In this document: positions 43,931-51,529 of the stretch, one piece after another
Position numbering within the stretch: position 1 is the stretch's first letter
How the letters are laid out: each line of letters opens with the position of its first letter
NCBI GenBank assembly: GCA_041664345.1
Contig: JBAYKX010000004.1
Coordinates: 1 to 64,000, forward strand
Origin: GWE2-40-63 sp041664345
GTDB lineage: Bacteria > Bacteroidota > Bacteroidia > Bacteroidales > SZUA-534
Length of the DNA stretch: 64,000 nt
Direction of reading: 5' to 3'
Program-made: the position numbers and the translations under genes
The notes under the pieces: model-generated
Databases searched by the model: none
What the model was told of the DNA's origin: nothing
The model's input: only the letters and a program-made list of their open reading frames with translations

Positions 43931-44326
43931 TTATAGGCATTTTTTTAGAATTAATAAAGAATCTTTAGACAAAGTAATTGAGTTGTAACTTACAGTATTA
44001 TCAATTTGGACGTCTTTATAATCGGCAATCACTCTAAGTTTCTTCAATTGACCCATTAGATTATTAAAAGTTCTAAAATCAATTGATTTATTTTTCATAA
44101 AGCCCCCTGTTTGGTTAATTAAGACTTCGTGAGAACCTTCTGTTGATGATTTGGTTAGCATTTCTAAATCCTGTTCGGTTTTATTCATTTTATGAAGCCA
44201 AATATGCTTCATAAGCTGAATGCAACTATAATATGAGCAATGAATTACAGAAGGATAATAGCTTTGTTTATGTAACAATTCTGCTGCTGCAAAGTTTAAT
44301 TCTGATTTATTCTTTAAATTGCTCAT
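43931..44326 (-). CDS. HEPN-domain protein of the HEPN/SecB-like cluster
   Basis: The ATG at 44326 (MSNLKNKSELNFAAAELLHKQ) is preferred to a GTG at 44350. The helical pattern ELLHKQSYYPSVIHCSYYSCIQLMKHIWLHK and LKKLRVIADYKDVQID matches the HEPN four-helix fold, with the Y-x-S-x-x-x-x-x-Y-Y and L-x-x-L-R-x-x-A-D-Y hallmarks. The Rx4-6H catalytic motif of RNase HEPN proteins is not obvious. It is the first gene of a three-gene unit with a SecB-like chaperone, so it may be the toxin or a non-catalytic partner. Upstream (44327-44617) I see no operator. Confidence 0.6.
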   Translation of the reverse strand: MSNLKNKSELNFAAAELLHKQSYYPSVIHCSYYSCIQLMKHIWLHKMNKTEQDLEMLTKSSTEGSHEVLINQTGGFMKNKSIDFRTFNNLMGQLKKLRVIADYKDVQIDNTVSYNSITLSKDSLLILKKCL

Positions 44327-44617
44327 AAAAAAGTTCACAAAGATAACCACTTTTCCAAATATATGAAAAAATAATTAAATATAACTATATAACCTTGTTC
44401 AACAGTTCAATCAACCCATTAGACCGCTGTAATTGTTTTTGTTGTAAAACAATAACTAGCAGTGGTGTGCACATTTAAATCGCATTTAATAGATTAGACA
44501 ACGGTTTTTATCAAAGCTAAATTCCATTTCTTTTCGCTACTATTCAGTTTTCTTTCCATAACAAACGTATTATTGTATATTTGTAATTGGCAATAGTACC
44601 AACAACTTTCCGCACCT

Positions 44618-45040
44618 ATGGAATATACTTCCATCCATCAAAAAGAGGATTTAAAAGAAATTATTTTTTACATTGAAAATATCCAAAATCCGGTATATTT
44701 TATTGAATGGTGTATATGCTTGAACGTTAAAGATCCCAATTTTCAGAAAGGTACAATGCCCTATGCAGGTTATTATCTAAAAACATGGAATATTTATGTT
44801 GAATGTGGTTTGCTCGAAATTAAGGCTCGAACATTTCATAACAGCAACCCCGGTTATGCTTATGGGGACGATTTCCATTTTTATGGCTCAGTTTTTTTTA
44901 ATCAAGATATGGATACATACGGAGTTCATCTGGATGAAGATATTGACACTTTTATTGATGATGCTATAGATTTTCGAAACTATATCACAGAAAACTTATC
45001 CCAAATTGAAGTCAGTATTGAAATTTGGGGAAATTCATAA
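44618..45040 (+). CDS. Unknown 140 aa protein
   Basis: This is an acidic protein with no recognised motif. It reads SIHQKEDLKEIIFYIENIQNPVYFIEW at the start and VHLDEDIDTFIDDAIDFRNYI at the end, so it is probably a small soluble alpha/beta fold. It is divergent from the HEPN cluster with 290 bases between them, and it is followed by a 9-base-stem hairpin at 45096-45116. Its codon use is AT-rich like its neighbours. It could be an immunity or regulatory protein. No function can be supported. Confidence 0.45.
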   Translation: MEYTSIHQKEDLKEIIFYIENIQNPVYFIEWCICLNVKDPNFQKGTMPYAGYYLKTWNIYVECGLLEIKARTFHNSNPGYAYGDDFHFYGSVFFNQDMDTYGVHLDEDIDTFIDDAIDFRNYITENLSQIEVSIEIWGNS

Positions 45041-45095
45041 ATGGAATAAATTAATTGGATAAAAAAGAAACGCCCAACCAATGGCCGGACGTCGG

Positions 45096-45116
45096 ACTAA
45101 AGATGCTATCTTTAGT
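45096..45116. other. Perfect hairpin, possible terminator
   Basis: ACTAAAGAT and ATCTTTAGT form a 9-base-pair stem with a GCT loop. It lies 56 bases after the stop of the 140 aa gene and has no clear T run, so a terminator role is only possible. Confidence 0.4.
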
Positions 45117-45368
45117 GATACAAATATATAAATAAAAGAATGAATAAATTATCAAAAATTGAAATTTGAGTAACCCATAAAATTTATAAAACCTGCAGAA
45201 ATATAAGGCAAAATTATACCCTGATTGATGAAAGTGATAATTTCTCACTCTTTTTGAAGATGTCCAATTGGTATATAAATTACAAGGCCTTAAAAAACCG
45301 AAATACTAACTATGAAATATTTTAAGTAGGCTAAACAATTTTATTAGCAAGTGTTTACAAGTTGCTGG

Positions 45369-45382
45369 CGACATATATGTCG
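45369..45382. promoter_or_regulatory. Perfect 14-base palindrome, probable operator of the Fic/partner operon
   Basis: CGACATATATGTCG is a perfect palindrome located 20 bases before the ATG at 45403. The right arm with its downstream bases (ATGTCGGGAGCAAAA) recurs inside the first gene at about 45680-45694, next to a near-palindromic CCCGTCATTAATGTCGGG. This is the expected position for an autoregulatory site of a toxin-antitoxin-type operon. Confidence 0.6.
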
Positions 45383-45402
45383 GGAGCAAAAAAGCAAATA
45401 AA

Positions 45403-46407
45403 ATGAAAGATTTAACAAACTCAAACATCGAACGCCAAAACATACTTAATAATAAATACGCTATACAGCGAATTCAGGAATATGTTGGCATTGAAGGAAT
45501 GCTGTTTGATGGTGAATACAAGTTTAATAAAACAATGGTAACTCAATTTTTTAATATTGATGAACGTACCCTCGAACGCTACCTTGAACAGTATCAGATG
45601 GAGTTAAAACACAATGGCTATATTTTAATGCGGGGTAAAGCTTTGAAGGAATTAAAGTTGCAGTTTGCTCCCGTCATTAATGTCGGGAGCAAAACTACTC
45701 AACTGGGTTTATTTAATTTCCGCTCGGTGCTGAACCTTGCTATGTTATTAAAAGAGAGCGATAACGCCCAATTGCTCCGTAGTAAAATGCTTGATATTGT
45801 TATTGACACCATCAACGAACGTACAGGTGGAGGCACAAAATTTATAAACCGCCGTGATGCAAATTATTTCCCTGCCGCAATGCAAGAAAGTAATTACCGA
45901 AAAGATTTTACTTCGGCGTTAAGCCAATGCGTTAATATGGGAAACTACAAATACTCTTTATATACCGATAAAATTTACCAATGTATTTTTAAAGAAAAGG
46001 CAAAAGAGTATAAACAAATTCTCAAACTTGCCGAAAACGATAATGCCCATGATACCATGTATGCTGAAGTATTAAATAGCATCGCATCCTTTGAAACAGG
46101 TTTAGCCCATGAATTGGAGAAACATAGCAAAGCCTCAAATAGAAAGTTAGACCCTGTTGAGGTAGATACGATTTTTAATGATTTTTCGCAGCACCCACAG
46201 CAACGTCCATACATTGAAGATGCACGGATCAAGATGGCCTCCAGAGACCTTCATTTTCGTGATGCACTACATTTAAAGCTTGAAGAGTATATACAGTCTG
46301 TTACACCTTCCGATTTTGAACGGTTCTTAGGTGAGCAAAGTGTAAATTTTGAAAAGCAATTGGAAGATGCTAAAGAGGTTATGAAACGCTTAAAGCAAAG
46401 CGAATAG
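45403..46407 (+). CDS. DNA-binding-type partner of the Fic/Doc protein (probable antitoxin/regulator)
   Basis: The 334 aa protein has an N-terminal region with a helix-turn-helix-like segment (NKTMVTQFFNIDERTLERYLEQYQMEL, about residues 42-68) and a central RSVLNLAMLLKESDNAQLLRSKMLD block as in RhuM/KilA-N-like proteins. Its C-terminal 80 residues are helical. It ends with a TAG that shares one base with the GTG of the Fic gene, which is typical of toxin-antitoxin operons. Regulation by the palindrome at 45369 is likely. Whether it neutralises the Fic protein is not shown. Confidence 0.55.
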   Translation: MKDLTNSNIERQNILNNKYAIQRIQEYVGIEGMLFDGEYKFNKTMVTQFFNIDERTLERYLEQYQMELKHNGYILMRGKALKELKLQFAPVINVGSKTTQLGLFNFRSVLNLAMLLKESDNAQLLRSKMLDIVIDTINERTGGGTKFINRRDANYFPAAMQESNYRKDFTSALSQCVNMGNYKYSLYTDKIYQCIFKEKAKEYKQILKLAENDNAHDTMYAEVLNSIASFETGLAHELEKHSKASNRKLDPVEVDTIFNDFSQHPQQRPYIEDARIKMASRDLHFRDALHLKLEEYIQSVTPSDFERFLGEQSVNFEKQLEDAKEVMKRLKQSE

Positions 46408-46865
46408 TGGCATATATTTATTTTAAAAATATTGATGAGATTATCGCCATTCACAAAAAAACGATCGAAGCAAGTGGTGGTGGAACTGAAGGTATTCTTA
46501 ACCTTAATTCATTGGAAAGTGCCATTGTACAAATTCAAAACGATGATTATTACCCTGAATTTGAAGATAAATTAACCCATCTTTTTTGGATAGCCAACAA
46601 AAGTCATTGTTTTCAATATGGCAACAAACGTATTGCTATCTCAATTTGTGGCATGTTTTTATCAATGAATGGTTTTATGGGAATAGTTGGTTCTTTCTTT
46701 TTTCGAATGGAGGCTATTAGTTTGCATGTAGCCGCCGGAAACATTGACAAGGAACTATTACATGAAATAATTACCTCCATTCTTTATGAAGCCGATTATA
46801 ACGAGACTTTAAAGCTTAAAATTCTTGATGCTTTTTCGAAAAACAAAGTAGATACTGATGAGTGA
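46407..46865 (+). CDS. Fic/Doc-family protein with atypical active-site motif
   Basis: A GTG start overlaps the upstream stop by one base. The 152 aa protein has the Doc-like layout, with SLESAIVQIQNDDYYP and then the Fic motif at H67: HCFQYGNKRIAIS. The usual H-P-F-x-D-G-N-K-R has Cys for Pro and Tyr for the acidic or Asn residue. Doc proteins modify translation factors or other targets by phosphate or AMP transfer, and the acidic residue coordinates Mg. The Tyr substitution raises doubt about catalysis. The downstream 310-base gap holds a run of hairpins. Confidence 0.75.
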   Translation: MAYIYFKNIDEIIAIHKKTIEASGGGTEGILNLNSLESAIVQIQNDDYYPEFEDKLTHLFWIANKSHCFQYGNKRIAISICGMFLSMNGFMGIVGSFFFRMEAISLHVAAGNIDKELLHEIITSILYEADYNETLKLKILDAFSKNKVDTDE

Positions 46866-47175
46866 TGATGATAAAAGAGCGGTTAATTTAATCCAAATAA
46901 CTGTTTAATATTTTCACCAATTAATTAGTTGTTGCCCGTTCAAGTTGCTAAAATATTGCACGGGCATTGAAAAAGCCATCAACAAAGCCGAAAACGATGT
47001 TTTTTTGCCATTTTCATATAGTTTTTACATTAAATCAACCCAGTTTCAAAGGACTTTTTATAAAATAGAGGTCAATATCCAGCAATTTTACTGGGTATTG
47101 ACCTCTATTAAACGGTAAATGTTGACCGCTATTTAGTGAATAAGCGGTGAAAATAAACGGTTAAAAATTCTCCGT
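46866..47175. repeat. Gene-free gap with three stacked hairpins between convergent genes
   Basis: The gap between the Fic gene and the convergent zinc-ribbon gene has a 19-base-pair hairpin with one wobble (47064-47109, 8-base loop), an imperfect hairpin with ACCGCT / AGCGGT arms (about 47124-47149) and a perfect 8-base-pair hairpin ATAAACGG / CCGTTTAT (47153-47160 and 47172-47179) that overlaps the stop codon of the minus-strand gene. The AACGG motif recurs in the loops and spacers. A bidirectional terminator is the simple reading, and a replication or transfer origin is possible. The left 200 bases show nothing. Confidence 0.5.
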
Positions 47176-47892
47176 TTATGTTTGCGTTAATCGGTTATCG
47201 TATTGGATTAACCTGTTTTGGTAGAACCGGATTTGGTTATTTAACTCTTTTAAATCCATCCGAAGCTGTTCAATATGCTTTTGCTTTTCGTCAATCGTTT
47301 TGTTCAATATTGCCAGTTGGCTGTCAAATTGATTCATTTTCCGGTAAATCTCTTGTTTAAATTCCTCAATTTCATATTTCGTCTCAGGGCTTATGTATTT
47401 AAAGTCAAGTTCTGTTACCAATTTTAGCTTCTCAGTTACTTTCCCCTCTCGTTGGTCTTTTTTAAACGACTGACTTAGCATGTAGTTATATAAATCTAGT
47501 TCGGACAGTTCAACTAAATTGAGCAAATCAATTACCTCCACTTTTTCAATCTGTATGATTTGTTCGTTCATTTTAATAACGGTTTCAACGTTTACGGCAA
47601 TCTGATTTGAGATAATATCAATACTCTCTTTAATCTCACTAATTTCCGTTTCACATTTTTGAATAGACAATTTAATATCGTCATAGCCTAAATCGCCGGA
47701 TAACTTAACAGGTGACTGCGGAGTTACGGCTTGTAAGGTTTGGTTAACCATTTTCTGCTTAACGGGTGTATGCACAATTGCTTTACGTTTTTGATAATTT
47801 GCCATTGCCCGGCATTTCTCGGAACAATAATTGGCATCGGAACGGGTGGCACTAAATGATGTGCCACAGGATTGGCAGTTTCTTGTATTCAA
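47176..47892 (-). CDS. Zinc-ribbon plus coiled-coil protein of a mobile element
   Basis: The first 35 residues contain a zinc-ribbon/MYM-like motif (CQSCGTSF, CSEKCRAMANYQKRK: C6, C9, C23, C27 spacing) and the remainder from about residue 75 is a long coiled coil (ISEIKESIDIISNQIAVNVETVIK, MNQFDSQLAILNKTIDEKQKHIEQL). Such small DNA-binding coiled-coil proteins occur next to DUF3987 genes in Bacteroidota elements. The start at 47892 follows a stretch with eight TGTCAA-type hexamers, so those may be its operator. Function not known. Confidence 0.55.
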   Translation of the reverse strand: MNTRNCQSCGTSFSATRSDANYCSEKCRAMANYQKRKAIVHTPVKQKMVNQTLQAVTPQSPVKLSGDLGYDDIKLSIQKCETEISEIKESIDIISNQIAVNVETVIKMNEQIIQIEKVEVIDLLNLVELSELDLYNYMLSQSFKKDQREGKVTEKLKLVTELDFKYISPETKYEIEEFKQEIYRKMNQFDSQLAILNKTIDEKQKHIEQLRMDLKELNNQIRFYQNRLIQYDNRLTQT

Positions 47893-47916
47893 AGTTGTAA
47901 TTATTTATAAGTTTAC

Positions 47917-48119
47917 TTGACACTTGACAAAGCAAAAAAACTTATATTATCCCTTGTTTGTCAATTGATTATGATATATTCTTATTTAAATAACTGTCAA
48001 CTTCAAAATTGTATGGTAAATATATGGTTGACACTCTCTTTTAATTGATATTGGGGTTAAATAGCAATCAGGCAATCTATTATAGGTGTTTTCAAATTGT
48101 GTCAATTGTCAACTGTCAA
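47917..48119. promoter_or_regulatory. Cluster of TGTCAA/TTGACA hexamers (operator or iteron-like)
   Basis: In 203 bases there are eight copies: 47917, 47925, 47959, 47995, 48028, 48100, 48107 and 48114 (start positions of TTGACA or TGTCAA). The last three are spaced by 7 bases and run over the stop codon of the DUF3987 gene. Two of the others are also 7-8 bases apart. The interval lies between two minus-strand genes, just upstream of the zinc-ribbon gene. Confidence 0.45.
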
Positions 48120-49299
48120 CAATAGGTGTAACCCATTTTCGAATGGTTTCGTGACTCACATTTAATATTTTACCAATATCACGATAGCTATAGCCATTTT
48201 TAAGATACAATTCATTGGCGAAAAGTTTCCGGTGTTCATTGGTCAGGGAAATGGGTTGAGTAATGGCATCAATTACCGGCTTGGCATTTTCGATATAATA
48301 GTTGTAAAGGATAATTGCACCATCCATTGCCTTTTCAGAAACTTTTGAATTATCCCCTTCTCCACAGGCCCAACATAACATTTGAAGGATTAACGCAAAC
48401 CTGGCAACGTAAATATCCATTTTAGAGTAAAAACCCCGGAGCTTATGAGGTATAGTTCCACTGTTTAAAAGATCTTTATTCTGGTTAAAAAAGCTAATAT
48501 ATTTAGCTTGGGCAGAGCTTGAAAAGTTTAGAATTACTGAATTTACACCTCCATCTTCATCCAAACTAACGGGTAAATCAATCAAACGGTTAATTATCAC
48601 CTCATAGTTAACGAAAACGGACATTGGAACATTGCTTTCCGGGAAAGGGCTTTTTGTAAGACCTTTTGGATTAGTAAATAAAATCCGCTCAACGAATCCA
48701 TTCTTCTCCCTGTTGTCTTTAAACAAATCGGGTAACATTTGAGGTTGAATACCACCAATAAAACTGATATTCGGATTCGGTATTAAAATAGGTTTTGACG
48801 ATACCCTATCGACACTAATGGATTTTCCAGACCATGTCATTAACCATTGTTCCTGTTCGCTACCGTTATTGTAGCGGTTCATATTGTTAAAAAATCCAAT
48901 GATTTCATCAAAATAAACCCCTAACCCTTTTGGATTATTGGCATGAACTCGATAAATTGCATCGATGGTTGAATCCTCAATTACAATTTGCTTTCTTTTG
49001 GGTATAACGCTCTCGATACCCTTCTCTTTCAATTCTTTTGCGCCCAGAGCTTGTTCCAATTGGTACTGTTCATCTTTTAAGCACCATTCCTTGTAATATT
49101 GCAGATTCTTTTTAATAAGCGGTGCTAATGCAATTGAAATTGCCGGGGTTTTAGAAACCCCTGTTTCTCCAACAATTACCATAAAAAGGCTTGCTCTTTC
49201 ATTCCAACCATTTCTAACCTTTACTTGATAGCTGTTCCCGATAGTGACCGAAGTTGCATATAAAATGGAGCTTAAAACAAACTCAATATTGAGATTCAA
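48109..49299 (-). CDS. DUF3987 primase/helicase-like protein, 5' end truncated at the att remnant
   Basis: This 396 aa protein has the DUF3987 P-loop ATPase: LFMVIVGETGVSKTPAISIALAP (Walker A variant GETGVSKT near residue 47) and GLGVYFDEIIGFFNNMNRY as the Walker B region, followed by the family's PNISFIGGIQPQMLPDLF. The C-terminus has a helix-turn-helix (YSYRDIGKILNVSHETIRKWV). Members of this family usually start with about 60-100 more residues, which are absent. The frame ends within 50 bases of the tRNA remnant at 49348, so integration or deletion at att probably removed the 5' end. In intact elements it works in replication of the element. Confidence 0.7.
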   Translation of the reverse strand: MNLNIEFVLSSILYATSVTIGNSYQVKVRNGWNERASLFMVIVGETGVSKTPAISIALAPLIKKNLQYYKEWCLKDEQYQLEQALGAKELKEKGIESVIPKRKQIVIEDSTIDAIYRVHANNPKGLGVYFDEIIGFFNNMNRYNNGSEQEQWLMTWSGKSISVDRVSSKPILIPNPNISFIGGIQPQMLPDLFKDNREKNGFVERILFTNPKGLTKSPFPESNVPMSVFVNYEVIINRLIDLPVSLDEDGGVNSVILNFSSSAQAKYISFFNQNKDLLNSGTIPHKLRGFYSKMDIYVARFALILQMLCWACGEGDNSKVSEKAMDGAIILYNYYIENAKPVIDAITQPISLTNEHRKLFANELYLKNGYSYRDIGKILNVSHETIRKWVTPIVDS

Positions 49300-49347
49300 T
49301 CCTTTAAACTATATAGCCATTCATAAACTTGTAAAATTTCTAATTGG

Positions 49348-49462
49348 TAATCAGGGGTTCGCTGGTTCGAGCCCGGCTGGGCGAGAAGTTTATGCCGGTG
49401 CATTTTTCAAACGACTGCAGGGAGTATTGAAAAAGCAATCGGTAAACCCAGCTGGGCCCACA
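49348..49462 (+). other. Degenerate tRNA-Met(CAT) 3'-end remnants
   Basis: 49348-49384 matches the end of the tRNA remnant at 42537 (TAATCAGGGG, TCGCTGGTTCGAGCCC, GCTGGGC) with few changes but lacks the CCA. After a 60-base spacer 49447-49462 repeats the acceptor end (CCCAGCTGGGCCCA, then CA). A further copy of the GGCTGGGCGAGAAGTTTATG block is at about 49520-49539. These look like the scars of repeated insertion and deletion at the same tRNA gene, and they mark the right edge of the accessory island just before sufB. Confidence 0.65.
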
Positions 49463-49470
49463 AATATTTG

Positions 49471-49502
49471 AGGTTGTAGTTTTGTAGCTACAACCTTTTT
49501 TT
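49471..49502 (+). terminator. Rho-independent terminator after tRNA remnant
   Basis: AGGTTGTAG and CTACAACCT form a 9-base-pair stem followed by seven T. It follows the acceptor-end remnant by 8 bases, so it was probably the terminator of the tRNA-Met gene. The 290 bases from here to sufB hold no other gene. Confidence 0.75.
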
Positions 49503-49790
49503 ATGTTCAAAATTAAACCGGCTGGGCGAGAAGTTTATGGATTACTTTGAATTTATGGTGAATTGAAAAATATTAACCAAATAAAAAACAAACTAAAGTC
49601 AATCCTACCTATTTAATAAAAGACCTCCTCGTCTGAATTAGTTTCCTTTTTATTATCAAAGAATTAATCTTTTATGTAATTTCGCCCCGCAAAACAATTG
49701 TTGTTGGCTTTTGTTTTAATACATACCAATTGCATCGGTTCCCCATAATGGCTTTGCCTTTTTTAGAAAACCGATTTGAAACATAAAAAA

Positions 49791-51236
49791 ATGAACACGC
49801 AAGATACTTTACTAAACGACGTAACCGAAAGCGAATACAAATACGGCTTTGTGTCGGATATTGAAAGCGAATCCATTCCCAAAGGATTGAGCGAAGATGT
49901 GGTACGCCTTATCTCTAACAAGAAAGGTGAACCGGAATGGATGCTCGAATTCCGCCTGTCGGCCTACCGCAACTGGCTTACCATGGAAATGCCTAAATGG
50001 GCGCACCTCAAGTTACCGGACATCAATTATCAGGATATTATTTTCTATTCGGCCCCCAAGCAAAATGCCAAGTACGAAAGCCTGGATCAGGTGGACCCCG
50101 ACCTGTTGGAAACCTTCAACAAACTGGGCATTCCCCTCGACGAACAAAAAATGCTGAGTGGAGTGGCCGTAGATGCGGTAATGGACAGCGTTTCGGTAAA
50201 AACCACTTTCCGTGAGGCTTTAGCCGAAAAAGGAATTATATTCTGTTCGTTCAGCGAAGCCGTTCGGGAACATCCCGATTTGGTCCGCCAACACATGGGA
50301 TCCGTGGTACCAGCCAACGACAACTATTTTGCAGCCCTTAATTCGGCGGTTTTCTCTGATGGTTCGTTTTGCTACATACCCAAGGGTGTGCGTTGCCCCA
50401 TGGAGCTTAGCACCTATTTCCGCATCAACGCGGCCAACACTGGGCAGTTCGAACGCACTTTGATTGTAGCCGAAGCCGACAGTTATGTTTCGTATCTGGA
50501 AGGTTGTACCGCCCCCATGCGCGACGAAAACCAGTTGCACGCTGCCATTGTGGAAATTATTTTAATGGAAAATGCCGAAGTAAAATATTCAACGGTACAA
50601 AACTGGTATCCCGGCGACAAAAACGGGAAAGGCGGTATTTATAACTTTGTAACCAAACGGGGTTTATGCCAGGGCAAAGGTTCAAAACTGCGCTGGAGCC
50701 AAGTGGAAACAGGCTCTGCCATAACCTGGAAATATCCCAGCACCGTTTTGTTGGGCGACAATTCCACTTCGGAATTCTATTCGGTGGCGGTTACCAACCA
50801 TTATCAGCAAGCCGATACGGGAACCAAGATGATTCACATTGGAAAGAATACCAAAAGCACCATTGTAAGCAAAGGTATCAGTGCTGGAAAAAGCAACAAC
50901 AGCTACCGGGGATTGGTGAAAATTGCCAAACGGGCCGACGGAGCCCGCAACTTTTCGCAATGCGATTCGCTTCTGTTAGGCGACCAATGCGGTGCCCACA
51001 CGTTTCCTTACGTGGAATGTGAAAACAACACCGCCATTTTGGAACACGAAGCCACCACATCAAAAATTGGTGAAGACCAGATATTCTATTGCAATCAACG
51101 GGGCATTTCAACCCAAGATGCCATTGGCATGATAGTAAATGGATACGCCAAAGAGGTGTTGAACACACTCCCCATGGAATTTGCCGTGGAGGCGCAAAAG
51201 CTGTTGGCCATTACATTGGAAGGATCCGTTGGATAA
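49791..51236 (+). CDS. sufB: SufB, Fe-S cluster assembly scaffold
   Basis: The start at ATG 49791 is preferred to a TTG five codons upstream. This 481 aa protein has the SufB family order: WMLEFRLSAYRNWLTMEMPKW, the DPDLLETFNKLGIPLDEQ block, GSVVPANDNYFAALNSAVFSDGSFCYIP, then PGDKNGKGGIYNFVTKRG, HAAIVEIILM and the C-terminal CDSLLLGDQCGAHTFPYVECENNTAILEHEATTSKI, with the usual Cys and Glu ligands, ending ALNTLPMEFAVEAQKLL-like. It forms the SufBC2D complex that builds and transfers Fe-S clusters. The spacer to sufC is unusually long (293 bases) because of a MITE-like insertion. Confidence 0.96.
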   Translation: MNTQDTLLNDVTESEYKYGFVSDIESESIPKGLSEDVVRLISNKKGEPEWMLEFRLSAYRNWLTMEMPKWAHLKLPDINYQDIIFYSAPKQNAKYESLDQVDPDLLETFNKLGIPLDEQKMLSGVAVDAVMDSVSVKTTFREALAEKGIIFCSFSEAVREHPDLVRQHMGSVVPANDNYFAALNSAVFSDGSFCYIPKGVRCPMELSTYFRINAANTGQFERTLIVAEADSYVSYLEGCTAPMRDENQLHAAIVEIILMENAEVKYSTVQNWYPGDKNGKGGIYNFVTKRGLCQGKGSKLRWSQVETGSAITWKYPSTVLLGDNSTSEFYSVAVTNHYQQADTGTKMIHIGKNTKSTIVSKGISAGKSNNSYRGLVKIAKRADGARNFSQCDSLLLGDQCGAHTFPYVECENNTAILEHEATTSKIGEDQIFYCNQRGISTQDAIGMIVNGYAKEVLNTLPMEFAVEAQKLLAITLEGSVG

Positions 51237-51301
51237 GAAGTATTTAGAATATTTAAAGTACTTAAAGTATTTAGAGTTATTGAAATTAAAAATTATTAAA
51301 C

Positions 51302-51445
51302 AATGACGTTTAGTTAGCGATTCCCCCCTATAATCCACCCAGGGGGATACTTCCTCCGTAGCAGCAATGCTAGTCCTCCCTAGAGGGATTCCGATAAATA
51401 TCGGAACGAAGGGTGGAGGGTGAAAAACCTTAACTAAACGGCATT
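51302..51445. mobile_element. MITE-like element between sufB and sufC
   Basis: A 144-base stretch is bounded by inverted repeats (AATGACGTTTAGTTA at 51302-51316 and TAACTAAACGGCATT at 51431-51445, one mismatch). It contains G/C-rich internal palindromes (CCTCCCTAGAGGGATTCC, CCGATAAATATCGG) and no open frame. Low-complexity stretches lie on both sides (51238-51300 and 51460-51520, repeated TCTAAAATCTAA-type units). The element splits the suf operon without stopping any gene and could alter sufC expression. Confidence 0.55.
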
Positions 51446-51529
51446 AAGTTTTTAAATCTAAAATAAACGTATTGAATCTAGCATCTAATTTCTAAGATCT
51501 AAATTCTAAAATCTAATAGTCGAATAAAA

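Noticed and set aside
45051..45248. Minus-strand open frame of 65 codons
   Set aside because: No start context or similarity; it lies over the hairpin and the promoter region of the Fic operon.
49244..49471. Plus-strand open frame of 75 codons over the second tRNA remnant
   Set aside because: Same artefact: it reads through the tRNA remnants and has no coding character.
51238..51520. Additional gene between sufB and sufC
   Set aside because: Low-complexity and MITE-like sequence only; no open frame with coding character.
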